Of a stretch of DNA of 35,777 nucleotides, positions 14,464-22,313 are shown in pieces; the stretch's first letter is position 1, and every line of letters starts with the position of its first letter. This DNA comes from an uncultured Oscillospiraceae bacterium (GTDB lineage Bacteria > Bacillota > Clostridia > Oscillospirales > Oscillospiraceae): the NCBI GenBank assembly GCA_947632005.1, contig CANRNU010000023.1:1-35777 (forward strand), read 5' to 3'. Under the pieces are notes generated by a model. It had not been told where the DNA came from. It saw only the letters and a list, made by a program, of their open reading frames with translations, and did no database searches. The translations under genes were made by a program, and so were the position numbers.

Positions 14464-15333
14464 ATGAGCAGGATCGCGGTGGCGACAGACAGCAACAGCG
14501 GCATCACCCAGCGCCAGGCAGAGGAAATGGGCATCCGCGTGCTGCCCATGCCCTTTTTTATCAACGGAGAGCTCTTCTTTGAGGACATCACCCTGACCCA
14601 GGAGGAGTTTTACAAAAAGCTGGACGAGGACGCGGACATCTCCACCTCTCAGCCCGCCCCCGGGGACGTGACGGACCTGTGGGACGCGCTTTTGAAGGAG
14701 TATGACCAGGTCATCTACATCCCCATGTCCAGCGGTCTGTCCGCCTCCTGTGAGACGGCGGAGGCCCTGGCGGCGGATGAGCCCTACGAGGGGCGTGTGT
14801 TCGTGGTGGACAACCAGCGCATCTCCATCACCCAGCGGCAGTCGGTGCTGGACGCGCTGGAGATGGTCCAAAAGGGCATGAGCGCCCCGGAGATCGTGGA
14901 CGTGCTCATGCGGGAGAAGCTGGAAGCCAGCATCTACATCACCGTGGACACCCTGAAGTACCTCAAAAAGGGCGGCCGGGTGACCCCGGCGGGCGCGGCC
15001 CTCGGGTCCGTGCTGAACATCAAGCCCGTGCTGCAGATCCAGGGGGAGAAGCTGGACGCTTTCGCCAAGGTCCGGGGCATGAAGGCGGCGCGGCTGAAGA
15101 TGCTGGACGCCATGGAAAAGGACATCCGCCAGCGCTTTGCGGGCCACAAGGTCCATCTGGCGGCGGCGTATACCTGCACCGAGGAGGAGGCCGCCGGCTG
15201 GCGGACTCAGATCGAAGAGCGGTTCCCGGACCTGGAGCTGGAGATGATGGACCCCCTGTCCCTGAGCGTGTCCTGCCACATCGGCAAGGGCGCCATGGCC
15301 ATCGCGGTCAGCCGGGTCGTCGAAGCGCGCTAG
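14464..15333 (+). CDS. DegV-family fatty-acid-binding protein (FakB-like)
   Basis: The 289-residue cytoplasmic protein has the DegV family hallmarks: N-terminal ATDSNSGIT, the TSQP motif (TSQPAPGDV, about 62-70), MSSGLSAS (about 90), and the C-terminal ligand-pocket segment GRVTPAGAALGSVLNIKPVL. DegV/FakB proteins bind one fatty acid and present it to the FakA kinase for acyl-phosphate formation, feeding exogenous fatty acids into phospholipid synthesis. No fakA is visible here. The start at 14464 follows GGAGG. Its pairing with bsh across a divergent promoter region suggests co-occurrence of host-lipid and bile functions, though co-regulation is not shown. Confidence 0.9.
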   Translation: MSRIAVATDSNSGITQRQAEEMGIRVLPMPFFINGELFFEDITLTQEEFYKKLDEDADISTSQPAPGDVTDLWDALLKEYDQVIYIPMSSGLSASCETAEALAADEPYEGRVFVVDNQRISITQRQSVLDALEMVQKGMSAPEIVDVLMREKLEASIYITVDTLKYLKKGGRVTPAGAALGSVLNIKPVLQIQGEKLDAFAKVRGMKAARLKMLDAMEKDIRQRFAGHKVHLAAAYTCTEEEAAGWRTQIEERFPDLELEMMDPLSLSVSCHIGKGAMAIAVSRVVEAR

Positions 15334-15343
15334 TCAGGCCGGC

Positions 15344-15407
15344 AAAACAAACTTCGCAGGTCTCCCCTTGCGGCAAGCTGCAAGGCTCGAGTATCCCGTT
15401 TGTTTTT
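15344..15407 (+). terminator. Probable terminator after DegV gene
   Basis: AAAACAAAC (15344-15352) pairs with GTTTGTTTT (15398-15406), followed by T. The large loop holds a CTTGC/GCAAG stem. This is an unusual long-loop structure, so confidence is moderate. A second GC-rich hairpin with a GGAGAC loop lies at about 15467-15488. Confidence 0.45.
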
Positions 15408-15490
15408 CCTCTCCCCAGCAGGCTGGCTGGACTGTTGGGGACCCGGTTTAAATTTGATAGGATGCAGGGGCGCCGGAGACGGCGCTCCTA

Positions 15491-15519
15491 TTGTCTTTCA
15501 GCGGTGGATATGCTATACT
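15491..15519 (+). promoter_or_regulatory. Sigma-A promoter of heterodimeric ABC exporter
   Basis: -35 TTGTCT (15491-15496), a 17-base spacer and -10 TATACT (15514-15519). It lies over the upstream part of a longer open frame, supporting the start at 15566. Confidence 0.7.
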
Positions 15520-15565
15520 TTATCTTCATGAAAAACCTGTTCTCACCCAAGGAGTTTTTTGCGCC

Positions 15566-17347
15566 ATGATCCTGGGCAGATACATCAATCCATACTACAT
15601 AAAATACGGCAAGCGGCTGCTGCTGGGACTGGCCTCGCTGCTGCTGGTGGACTATCTGCAGCTTCTCATCCCCAATCTCTACCAGATGGTCATCAACGGC
15701 ATGAACGACGGCTTTGTCCTGGTGGATGGACAGCGCCTGCCCTTCGACACGGATTTCCTGCTGGACCGCATCTGCATGCCCATGACGGGGATCATCCTGA
15801 TGATGGTCCTGTGCCGGTTTTTGTGGCGCATCTGCTTTTTCGGCGCGGCCATCAAAGTGGAGACCGGCCTGCGCAACGAGATGTTCGACCACGCCAAGGA
15901 CCTGTCCCGGCAGTATTACCAGGTGAACAAGGTGGGCAACCTGATGAGCCTGTTCACCAACGACCTGGACACGGTCCAGGACTGCTACGGGTCTGGGCTT
16001 CTCATGTTCTTTGACGCCCTGGCCCTGGGCAGCATGGCGGTGTGGCGCATGTGGCAGATGGACCCGTTCCTCACGGGCCTCGCCATGATCCCCATGGCGT
16101 TTCTGCTGGGCTCCAGCGCCCTCATCGGCCGGTACATGATGAAGAAGTGGGACATCCGCCAGGAGGCCTTTTCCAAGCTCTCCGATTTCTCCCAGGAGAG
16201 CTTCTCCGGCATCGCGGTGATCAAGGCCTTCGTGAAGGAGGCCCGGGAGCTGTGGGCCTTCCAGGCCCTGAACCGGGAGAATGAGAAGGCCAACGTGGAC
16301 TTCACCCGGGCGTCGGTGCTGCTGCGCATCTTGGTGACGCTGTTCGTGGAGAGCGTCATCTGCATCATATTGGGCTACGGCGGATATCTGGTCTATACGG
16401 ACCGGTTCAACGCCGGCCAGCTCATGGAGTTCATCGGCTACTTCAATGCCACGGTCTGGCCCATCATGGCCGTGTCGGAGCTCATCGACATGACCAGCCG
16501 GGGCGCCGCGTCCCTGAAGCGCATCTCCGAGCTCCTGGACGCCAGACAGGATGTGGTGGACCGGCCCGGCGTCACGCCTCTGCCCCACGCGGCGGGGGAT
16601 ATCGAGTTCAGGCATCTGACCTTCCGCTATCCCGGCGGGGAGTATGACGCCCTCTCCGATGTGTCCGTCTCCATCCGGGCGGGGGAGAGCGTGGGTCTGG
16701 TGGGCCGGACCGGCAGCGGCAAGACCACGCTGGTGGACCTGCTGCTCAGGACTTATAATGTGCCGGACGGCACGGTGTTCCTGGACGGCCATGACGTGAA
16801 CACGATCCCCATCCGGGACGTGCGGGAGGCCATCGCCTATGTGCCCCAGGACAACTTCCTGTTCTCCGACACCATCACCCGGAACATCGGCTTTTCCGCC
16901 GACGCGCCGGACGCGGAGGCGGTCCGCCGGGCGGGCATCCTGGCCGACGTGGACGGGGATGTGCAGGGCTTTGCCCAAGGCTATGAGACCGTGCTGGGAG
17001 AGCGGGGCGTGACCGTCTCCGGCGGACAAAAGCAGCGCATCTCCATCGCGAGGGCCTTGATGAAGGACGCGCCTGTGCTGGTCCTGGACGACTCCGTCTC
17101 CGCCGTGGACACGGACACGGAAAAGACCATCCTGGAAAACCTGACCGCCACCCGGGCCGGACGGACCACCATCCTCATCGCCCACCGGGTGTCCACCATC
17201 GAGCGGCTGGACAAGATCATCTACCTGGAGGACGGGCGGGTGTCCGCCGTGGGGACCCATGAGGAGCTTTTGGACGGCTGCCCGGCCTACCGGCATATGG
17301 TCCAGCTGCAAAAGCTGGAGGAGGAAGGGGGCGGTCTCAGTGCGTGA
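15566..17347 (+). CDS. ABC exporter half-transporter, degenerate-site subunit
   Basis: The 593-residue type I (multidrug/lipid A-type) exporter half has six transmembrane helices in the first 320 residues and a C-terminal nucleotide-binding domain: Walker A GRTGSGKTT (about 379-387), Q-loop YVPQDNFLFSD, signature VSGGQKQR (about 483) and Walker B VLVLDDSVS (about 506). The catalytic glutamate is replaced by aspartate (LDD instead of LDE), the hallmark of the degenerate partner in heterodimers such as BmrC/BmrD and TM287/288. The start at 15566 has AAGGAG upstream and fits the promoter position. The gene overlaps the next by 8 bases, so the two subunits are made together. The export substrate is unknown (drugs, lipids or peptides). 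Confidence 0.92.
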   Translation: MILGRYINPYYIKYGKRLLLGLASLLLVDYLQLLIPNLYQMVINGMNDGFVLVDGQRLPFDTDFLLDRICMPMTGIILMMVLCRFLWRICFFGAAIKVETGLRNEMFDHAKDLSRQYYQVNKVGNLMSLFTNDLDTVQDCYGSGLLMFFDALALGSMAVWRMWQMDPFLTGLAMIPMAFLLGSSALIGRYMMKKWDIRQEAFSKLSDFSQESFSGIAVIKAFVKEARELWAFQALNRENEKANVDFTRASVLLRILVTLFVESVICIILGYGGYLVYTDRFNAGQLMEFIGYFNATVWPIMAVSELIDMTSRGAASLKRISELLDARQDVVDRPGVTPLPHAAGDIEFRHLTFRYPGGEYDALSDVSVSIRAGESVGLVGRTGSGKTTLVDLLLRTYNVPDGTVFLDGHDVNTIPIRDVREAIAYVPQDNFLFSDTITRNIGFSADAPDAEAVRRAGILADVDGDVQGFAQGYETVLGERGVTVSGGQKQRISIARALMKDAPVLVLDDSVSAVDTDTEKTILENLTATRAGRTTILIAHRVSTIERLDKIIYLEDGRVSAVGTHEELLDGCPAYRHMVQLQKLEEEGGGLSA

Positions 17348-19256
17348 ATACCTGCCGCTTCTCATCCTGGGCGCCATCATCGGCGTGTTCGCGATGCTGT
17401 TCGTCATGCTGTGGTGCGTGGTCCGGCGGCGGAAGGACGTGCGCAGCACGGACCGGAACATGGCGGACGGGGAGATCATGCGCCGTCTGGCCGGGTATGC
17501 CCGGCCCTACTGGAAGCAGTTCGTGCTGGTGCTGATCATCATGGTGGCCTCCATCGCCTACTCCCTGGTCTCGCCGGTCCTGGTGGGGCGCATCGAGGAG
17601 CTCATCAAAAACGACTTCCCCCTGGAGCGGCTCTGGGCCATGGTGAGCGTATACGCGGCGCTGCTGGCCGTGTCCATGGTCTGCACCTATTTCCAGACCA
17701 TCATCCTGCAGAAGGTGGGGCAGAAGATCCTGTCCGCCCTGCGGCAGGACCTGTTCACCCACATCGAGAGCCTGAGCCACGACCAGCTCAACAACATCCC
17801 CGTGGGCAAGCTGGTCACCCGCGTCACCAACGACACCAACGCCATCTCCCTGATGTTCACCAACATCCTGGCCAACATGGTCCGGAACGTGTTCATCCTG
17901 TTCGGCGTGCTGGGGGCCATGCTGCTGGTGAACTATGCCCTGACGCTGATGGTGCTGTGCTTCCTGCCGGTACTGGTGCTGTTTACGGTCATCTTCCGCA
18001 AACTGACCCGCCGGGCCTACCGCCGGGTGAAGGACTGCACCACGGATATCAACACATATCTTTCCGAGAACCTCTCCGGCATCAAGATCACCCAGGTCTT
18101 CAACCGGGAGCAGGCCAAGATGCAGGACTTCCTGCGGAAGAGTTACGACCTGCAGAAGGCCCGCCAGCAGCAGATGTATGTGTTCGGGGTGTTCCGGCCC
18201 ATGGTGTATATGCTCTACATCTCCTCGGTCATGTGCCTGTTCTACGTGGGCAGCCGGGGGTATATCCATGACGCCGGTTTCCTGGGTCAGACCATCACCA
18301 GCGGTACGGTGGTCACGTTCTATCTCTACATCTCCAAGTTCTTTGACCCCATCCAGATGCTGGCCGAGCAGTTCAACATGCTCCAGTCGGCCTTTGCCTC
18401 GGCGGAGAAGATATTTTCCGTGTTCGACATGGCCCCGGAATTGGTGGACGAGCCGGACGCCATCGAGCTGGACCGCATCGAGGGGGACATCGAATTCAAG
18501 GACGTGTGGTTCGCCTATGAGCCGGGTCAGTGGGTCCTCAAGGGCGTCAGCTTCCATGTGCTCCCCCGCCAGACCGTGGCCCTGGCAGGGGCCACCGGTT
18601 CCGGCAAGAGCACCATTTTGTCCCTCATCTGCCGGAACTATGACATCCAGAAGGGCCAGATCCTCATCGACGGCATCGACATCCGGCATATCAAGATCGC
18701 CTCTCTGCGCAAGCACTTCGGCCAGATGCTCCAGGACGTGTTCCTGTTCTCCGGCACCATCCGCTCCAACATCGTCCTGCGGGAGGACAGCTTTACCGAC
18801 GAGGAGATCTGGCAGGCCTGCCGGTATGTGAACGCCGACCGGTTCATCCAAAAGCTGGACGGCGGTCTGGACGAGACCGTCCGGGAGCGGGGCAACAACT
18901 TCTCCGCCGGCCAGCGGCAGCTTTTGTCCTTTGCCCGGACAGTGCTCCACCGGCCGGAGGTGATGATCCTGGACGAGGCCACCTCCAACATCGACACGGA
19001 GACCGAGGTGCTCATCCAGCAGTCCCTGGAGAGGATGAAGAACATCGGCACCATGCTCATCGTGGCCCACCGGCTGAGCACCATCCAGCACGCGGACAAC
19101 ATCATCCTCCTGAGCCACGGAGAGATCCTGGAGCAAGGCACCCACCAGGAGCTGCTGCACAGGAGAGGCCAGTATTACAAGCTCTATATGCTGCAGTTCG
19201 ACGCCGAGGAACGCAGGCAGGGGCTCTCTTCGCCGCAAGCGGAAAGGCCCGCATAG
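17340..19256 (+). CDS. ABC exporter half-transporter, canonical-site subunit
   Basis: This 638-residue partner starts at GTG 17340, inside the end of the previous gene and preceded by GGAGGAAGGGGG. An additional N-terminal membrane helix (LPLLILGAIIGVFAMLFVMLW, residues about 5-27) and a basic linker precede the usual six-helix domain. The ATPase domain has Walker A GATGSGKST (about 417-425), signature FSAGQRQL (about 520; alanine in place of the first glycine) and an intact Walker B VMILDEATS (about 540) with catalytic glutamate. With its neighbour it forms an asymmetric heterodimer: one working and one degenerate ATP site. The extra helix is seen in some BmrD/YheH-like subunits. A terminator follows at 19309-19354. 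Confidence 0.92.
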   Translation: MREYLPLLILGAIIGVFAMLFVMLWCVVRRRKDVRSTDRNMADGEIMRRLAGYARPYWKQFVLVLIIMVASIAYSLVSPVLVGRIEELIKNDFPLERLWAMVSVYAALLAVSMVCTYFQTIILQKVGQKILSALRQDLFTHIESLSHDQLNNIPVGKLVTRVTNDTNAISLMFTNILANMVRNVFILFGVLGAMLLVNYALTLMVLCFLPVLVLFTVIFRKLTRRAYRRVKDCTTDINTYLSENLSGIKITQVFNREQAKMQDFLRKSYDLQKARQQQMYVFGVFRPMVYMLYISSVMCLFYVGSRGYIHDAGFLGQTITSGTVVTFYLYISKFFDPIQMLAEQFNMLQSAFASAEKIFSVFDMAPELVDEPDAIELDRIEGDIEFKDVWFAYEPGQWVLKGVSFHVLPRQTVALAGATGSGKSTILSLICRNYDIQKGQILIDGIDIRHIKIASLRKHFGQMLQDVFLFSGTIRSNIVLREDSFTDEEIWQACRYVNADRFIQKLDGGLDETVRERGNNFSAGQRQLLSFARTVLHRPEVMILDEATSNIDTETEVLIQQSLERMKNIGTMLIVAHRLSTIQHADNIILLSHGEILEQGTHQELLHRRGQYYKLYMLQFDAEERRQGLSSPQAERPA

Positions 19257-19308
19257 CCTGCGGTGCCGCCTTATCCCCAACGGGAATGGGACCCTGAAGT
19301 TTGCGCAC

Positions 19309-19354
19309 ACCGCTCCCTGACCGGGCATACAATGTCCGTCAGGGGGCGGTTTTT
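19309..19354 (+). terminator. Terminator hairpin abutting glycosyltransferase start
   Basis: ACCGCTCCCTGAC (19309-19321) pairs with GTCAGGGGGCGGT (19338-19350) with one T-G pair, followed by TTTTT ending at 19354. The very next base begins the GTG codon of the glycosyltransferase, and the 3' arm contains AGGGGG, which could be its ribosome site. Confidence 0.75.
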
Positions 19355-20425
19355 GTGCGGATATATGTCTACGCCATCGCAAAGGATGAAAAACAGTTTG
19401 CCAGCCGGTGGATGGCCTCCATGGCCGAGGCGGACGGGGTGTATGTGCTGGACACGGGGAGCGCTGACGGGACCGCGGAGAAGCTCCGGGACCTGGGGGC
19501 CCATGTGACGCGGGAGCGGGTGGAGCCCTGGCGGTTCGACAGGGCCCGGAACCGGTCCATGGAGCTGGTCCCGGAAGGCGCCGACATCCTGGTGTGCACG
19601 GACCTGGACGAGGTGCTGCTGCCCGGCTGGCGAACAGCCCTGGAGGCAGCCTGGAGGCCGGACTGCACCACCGCCCGGTATGAGTATGTGTGGAGTTTCG
19701 GGCCCGACGGCTCCGACGGGGTGAAGTATCTCTATGAGAAGGTCCACCGGCCCGGGGTATGCCGCTGGACCCATCCGGTCCATGAGGTGCTGGAGTACAG
19801 CGTGCCGAAGGTGTACTGCGACGTGCCGGGCATGCGGCTGGAGCACCACCCGGACCCGTCCAAGAGCAGGGGGGAGTACCTGCGGCTGCTGGAGCTGAGC
19901 GTGGCGGAGGCGCCGGAGGACGACAGGAACCGGCACTATCTGGGCCGGGAGTATATGTTCCGGGGCATGTGGGACAAGGCCATCCGGACTCTCCGGGAGC
20001 ATCTGGCCCTGCCCGGCGCCCGGTGGGAGCCGGAGCGGGCCGCCTCCATGCGGTTCATTGCCCGGTGTCTGCGGGAGAAGGGGGACAGGGACGGGGCGGA
20101 GCTGTGGCTGCTGCGGGCAGTGTTCGAGGCGCCGGGCCAGCGGGAGGCGCTGGTGGACCTGGCCCGGCTGATGTATGACGAGGGGCGCTGGCGGGAGTGC
20201 GAGCGCTGCTGCCGGCGGGCGCTGGCGATCAAGGAACGGGACCTGTCCTATACCACCGAGCCGGAGGCCTGGGGAGCGCTGCCCTGGGATCTGCTGAGTT
20301 TGGCCTGCTGGCAGCAGGGGGAGCGGGAATGGGCCGTCAACTGTGCCCGGCAGGCCCTGGCGCTGGACCCGGAAAACAGCCGTATCCGACGCAATTTGGC
20401 GCAGATGGAGTCCGAAACGCTGTGA
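19355..20425 (+). CDS. GT2-family glycosyltransferase with TPR repeats
   Basis: The 356-residue protein has an N-terminal GT-A type domain: strand IYVYAIAKDE, VYVLDTGSADGT, and the metal-binding DxD segment CTDLDEVL near residue 90. A middle segment contains WTHPVHEVLEY. A C-terminal helical region of TPR-like repeats runs from about residue 200 (RNRHYLGREYMFRGMWDKAIRTL, then WAVNCARQALALDPENSRIRRN). Tetratricopeptide glycosyltransferases of this type modify peptides, flagellin or surface glycans. The acceptor here is unknown. No membrane helix is seen. GTG 19355 is the only start that keeps the first beta-strand without running through the terminator stem; TTG at 19301 is the alternative. 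I see no clear separate promoter, so expression may depend on read-through. Confidence 0.8.
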   Translation: MRIYVYAIAKDEKQFASRWMASMAEADGVYVLDTGSADGTAEKLRDLGAHVTRERVEPWRFDRARNRSMELVPEGADILVCTDLDEVLLPGWRTALEAAWRPDCTTARYEYVWSFGPDGSDGVKYLYEKVHRPGVCRWTHPVHEVLEYSVPKVYCDVPGMRLEHHPDPSKSRGEYLRLLELSVAEAPEDDRNRHYLGREYMFRGMWDKAIRTLREHLALPGARWEPERAASMRFIARCLREKGDRDGAELWLLRAVFEAPGQREALVDLARLMYDEGRWRECERCCRRALAIKERDLSYTTEPEAWGALPWDLLSLACWQQGEREWAVNCARQALALDPENSRIRRNLAQMESETL

Positions 20426-20477
20426 TTTTGCACAAGAATCGGGGGGTCAAACGCAATAAAATGTCAAATACCCATAC

Positions 20478-20506
20478 TTGAAAACCTTCTTAAAATCGTA
20501 TATAGT
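20478..20506 (+). promoter_or_regulatory. Promoter of glycine-riboswitch operon
   Basis: -35 TTGAAA (20478-20483), a 17-base spacer and -10 TATAGT (20501-20506). Confidence 0.75.
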
Positions 20507-20584
20507 ATTATCATAAAACTTTTGTAAAATTTATATCGCCATGAGAAGCCATCAGGACCGGAGACGGAACTGGCGGTGGATGGG

Positions 20585-20672
20585 ATTCTGGAGAAGCCCG
20601 CATCTGATGCGGGGGCCGAAGGGGCAAGGCGCTCTGTTATGACGCTAAATCTCTCAGGCAAAAGGACAGAAG
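20585..20672 (+). ncRNA. Glycine riboswitch, single aptamer
   Basis: The conserved glycine-aptamer blocks are present in order: GGAGA (20590-20594), GCCGAAGGGGCAAG (about 20615-20628), then CTCTCAGGCAAAAGGACAGA (20651-20670). P1 closes as TTCTG (20586-20590) with CAGAA (20667-20671). Only one full aptamer is seen rather than the common tandem pair. Upstream 20530-20584 lacks the CCGAAGG block but could hold a partner 'ghost' helix. It precedes an alanine/glycine symporter gene, a known target of this class. Confidence 0.92.
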
Positions 20673-20674
20673 AG

Positions 20675-20743
20675 ATGACCTGCCGGGAATGGGGGCATTT
20701 GTCCGATTGCTTGCGTGTACCATTTGGTCAGGTCATTTTGTTT
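20675..20743 (+). terminator. Candidate expression-platform terminator of glycine riboswitch
   Basis: ATGACCTG (20675-20682) pairs with CAGGTCAT (20729-20736), followed by TTTGTTT. The 46-base loop has its own internal pairing. It starts only three bases after the aptamer, so glycine binding could decide whether it forms. The mode (on or off) is inference. Confidence 0.5.
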
Positions 20744-20802
20744 AACTGTGGTTTTTGACCCGTTAAAGTATTAAACTGCAACGTAAGTAAGGAGAGAGAA
20801 TC

Positions 20803-22239
20803 ATGTCTATTTCCCAGATCATCACGAAGATCGACGGCTGGGTATGGGGACCGGTCCTGCTGGTCCTGCTGGCCGGCACTGGCGTGTATCTGAGCGTGCG
20901 GATGGGCTTCCCCCAGTTCCGCCGGTTCGGCTACGCCATGAAGAACACCATCGGCAAGATGTTCTCCAAGCAGAAGGCCGGCGAGGGTGAAGTCACGCCC
21001 TTCCAGGCCGTCACCACCGCCCTGGCGGCCACCGTGGGCACCGGCAACATCGCCGGCGTCACCGGCGCCATCGTGGCCGGCGGTCCCGGCGCCGTGTTCT
21101 GGATGTGGCTGTGCGCCCTGTTCGGGATGTGCACCAAGTACTCCGAGGTGCTGCTGGCGGTCAAGTTCCGGGAGCGCAACGACAAGGGCGACTGGGTCGG
21201 CGGTCCCATGTATTACATCAAGAACGGTCTGGGCAAGAACTGGGCCTGGCTGGGCGCCATCTTCTGCATCTTCGGCGCGTTGGCGGCCTTCGGCATCGGC
21301 AACATGACCCAGGTCAACTCCATCGCCTCCTCCCTGAACGGCGCCATCAACGCCTTTGGCGGCGACGCCGCAGCCAAGAGCTTCTCCATGTTTGGGGAGC
21401 AGGTGCCTGTGACCAGCCTGATCTTCGGCGTGATCGTGGCGGTCGTCGTGGGCATGGTCCTCTTCGGCGGCATCAAGCGCATCGGCTCCGTCACAGAGAA
21501 GCTGGTGCCCATCATGGCTGTCATCTACATCATCTTCTCCCTGGTCGTCATTTTTGCCAATATCAAGTACATCCCCCAGACCTTCGGCATGATCTTCAAG
21601 GGCGCGTTCAACGCGGACGCGGCGCTGGGCGGCGCTTTCGGCATCGTGATCATGACCACCATCCAGAAGGGCGTCGGCCGGGGCGTGTTCTCCAATGAGG
21701 CCGGTATGGGCTCCGCGCCCATGGCCCACGCCGCCACCTCCGAGACCGAGCCGGTGAAGCAGGGCCTGTACGGCATCTTCGAGGTGTTCATGGACACCAT
21801 CGTCATCTGCACCATGACCAGCCTGGTCCTGCTGACCGCCTATTGCCGTCTGGGCGACGGCCTGGGCATCACGTGGGGCGGCGACGGCGACGCACAGCTC
21901 ATCCAGGCCGCCATGGGCTCCGTGGTGGGCGGCAAGCTGGGCGCGCTGGTGGTGGCCATTGGCCTGAGCCTGTTCGCGCTGTCCACCATCATCAGCTGGT
22001 CCCTGTACGGCTCCCGCTGCTTTGAGTACCTGTTCGGCACCAAATTCTCCAGCGTCTACAAGATCATCTTCCTGGTGCTCCTGCCCATCGGCGCCACCCT
22101 GAAGATCGGCGTGGTGTGGGACCTGGCCGACGCCCTGAACGGCATGATGGCCTTCCCCAACCTGGTGGCCCTGCTGGCCCTGTCCGGCGTCATCATCAAG
22201 ACCACCAAGGAGTATTTCTCTGACAAGTCCAAGCTGTAA
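20803..22239 (+). CDS. agcS: Alanine/glycine:cation symporter (AGCS family)
   Basis: The 478-residue polytopic membrane protein has the AGCS signature FQAVTTALAATVGTGNIAGVTGAI (only part quoted: TVGTGNIAGV at about 72-81), GGPGAVFWMWL, GGPMYYI and FSNEAGMGSAPMAHA. AGCS carriers import alanine or glycine with sodium or protons. The glycine riboswitch immediately upstream points to glycine as the sensed and probably transported substrate. The ribosome site is AAGGAGAG. The gene is followed 75 bases later by a PutP-like gene, with a GC-rich hairpin between them but no T run, so read-through is likely. Confidence 0.93.
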   Translation: MSISQIITKIDGWVWGPVLLVLLAGTGVYLSVRMGFPQFRRFGYAMKNTIGKMFSKQKAGEGEVTPFQAVTTALAATVGTGNIAGVTGAIVAGGPGAVFWMWLCALFGMCTKYSEVLLAVKFRERNDKGDWVGGPMYYIKNGLGKNWAWLGAIFCIFGALAAFGIGNMTQVNSIASSLNGAINAFGGDAAAKSFSMFGEQVPVTSLIFGVIVAVVVGMVLFGGIKRIGSVTEKLVPIMAVIYIIFSLVVIFANIKYIPQTFGMIFKGAFNADAALGGAFGIVIMTTIQKGVGRGVFSNEAGMGSAPMAHAATSETEPVKQGLYGIFEVFMDTIVICTMTSLVLLTAYCRLGDGLGITWGGDGDAQLIQAAMGSVVGGKLGALVVAIGLSLFALSTIISWSLYGSRCFEYLFGTKFSSVYKIIFLVLLPIGATLKIGVVWDLADALNGMMAFPNLVALLALSGVIIKTTKEYFSDKSKL

Positions 22240-22266
22240 GCTTCGGGCCACAGCATACGTATCATG

Positions 22267-22291
22267 CCGCCCCCGGAAGGTCCGGGGGCGG
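22267..22291 (+). other. Strong intercistronic hairpin without T run
   Basis: CCGCCCCCGGA (22267-22277) pairs perfectly with TCCGGGGGCGG (22281-22291) around a 3-base loop. It is followed by GTGTTC rather than T residues, so it more probably sets differential mRNA stability between the two symporter genes than full termination. Confidence 0.6.
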
Positions 22292-22313
22292 GTGTTCATC
22301 GAGGTGTATTCCC

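Noticed and set aside
15488-17479. Long minus-strand open frame opposite the ABC exporter
   Set aside because: It is rich in H, G, R, V and Q with no motifs; this is the usual shadow of a high-GC gene. The plus strand encodes a recognisable transporter with promoter and ribosome site.
17337-19382. 681-residue minus-strand open frame opposite the second exporter gene
   Set aside because: Low-complexity composition, no start signal, and the other strand is a clear ABC exporter.
20530-20584. A second, upstream glycine aptamer
   Set aside because: GGAGACGG is present but the conserved CCGAAGG...GCAA and CAGGCAAAAGGAC blocks are not.
20728-22299. 523-residue minus-strand open frame opposite agcS
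   Set aside because: Its composition is rich in H, D, G and A and its sequence follows antisense of conserved AGCS codons; the plus strand is certain.
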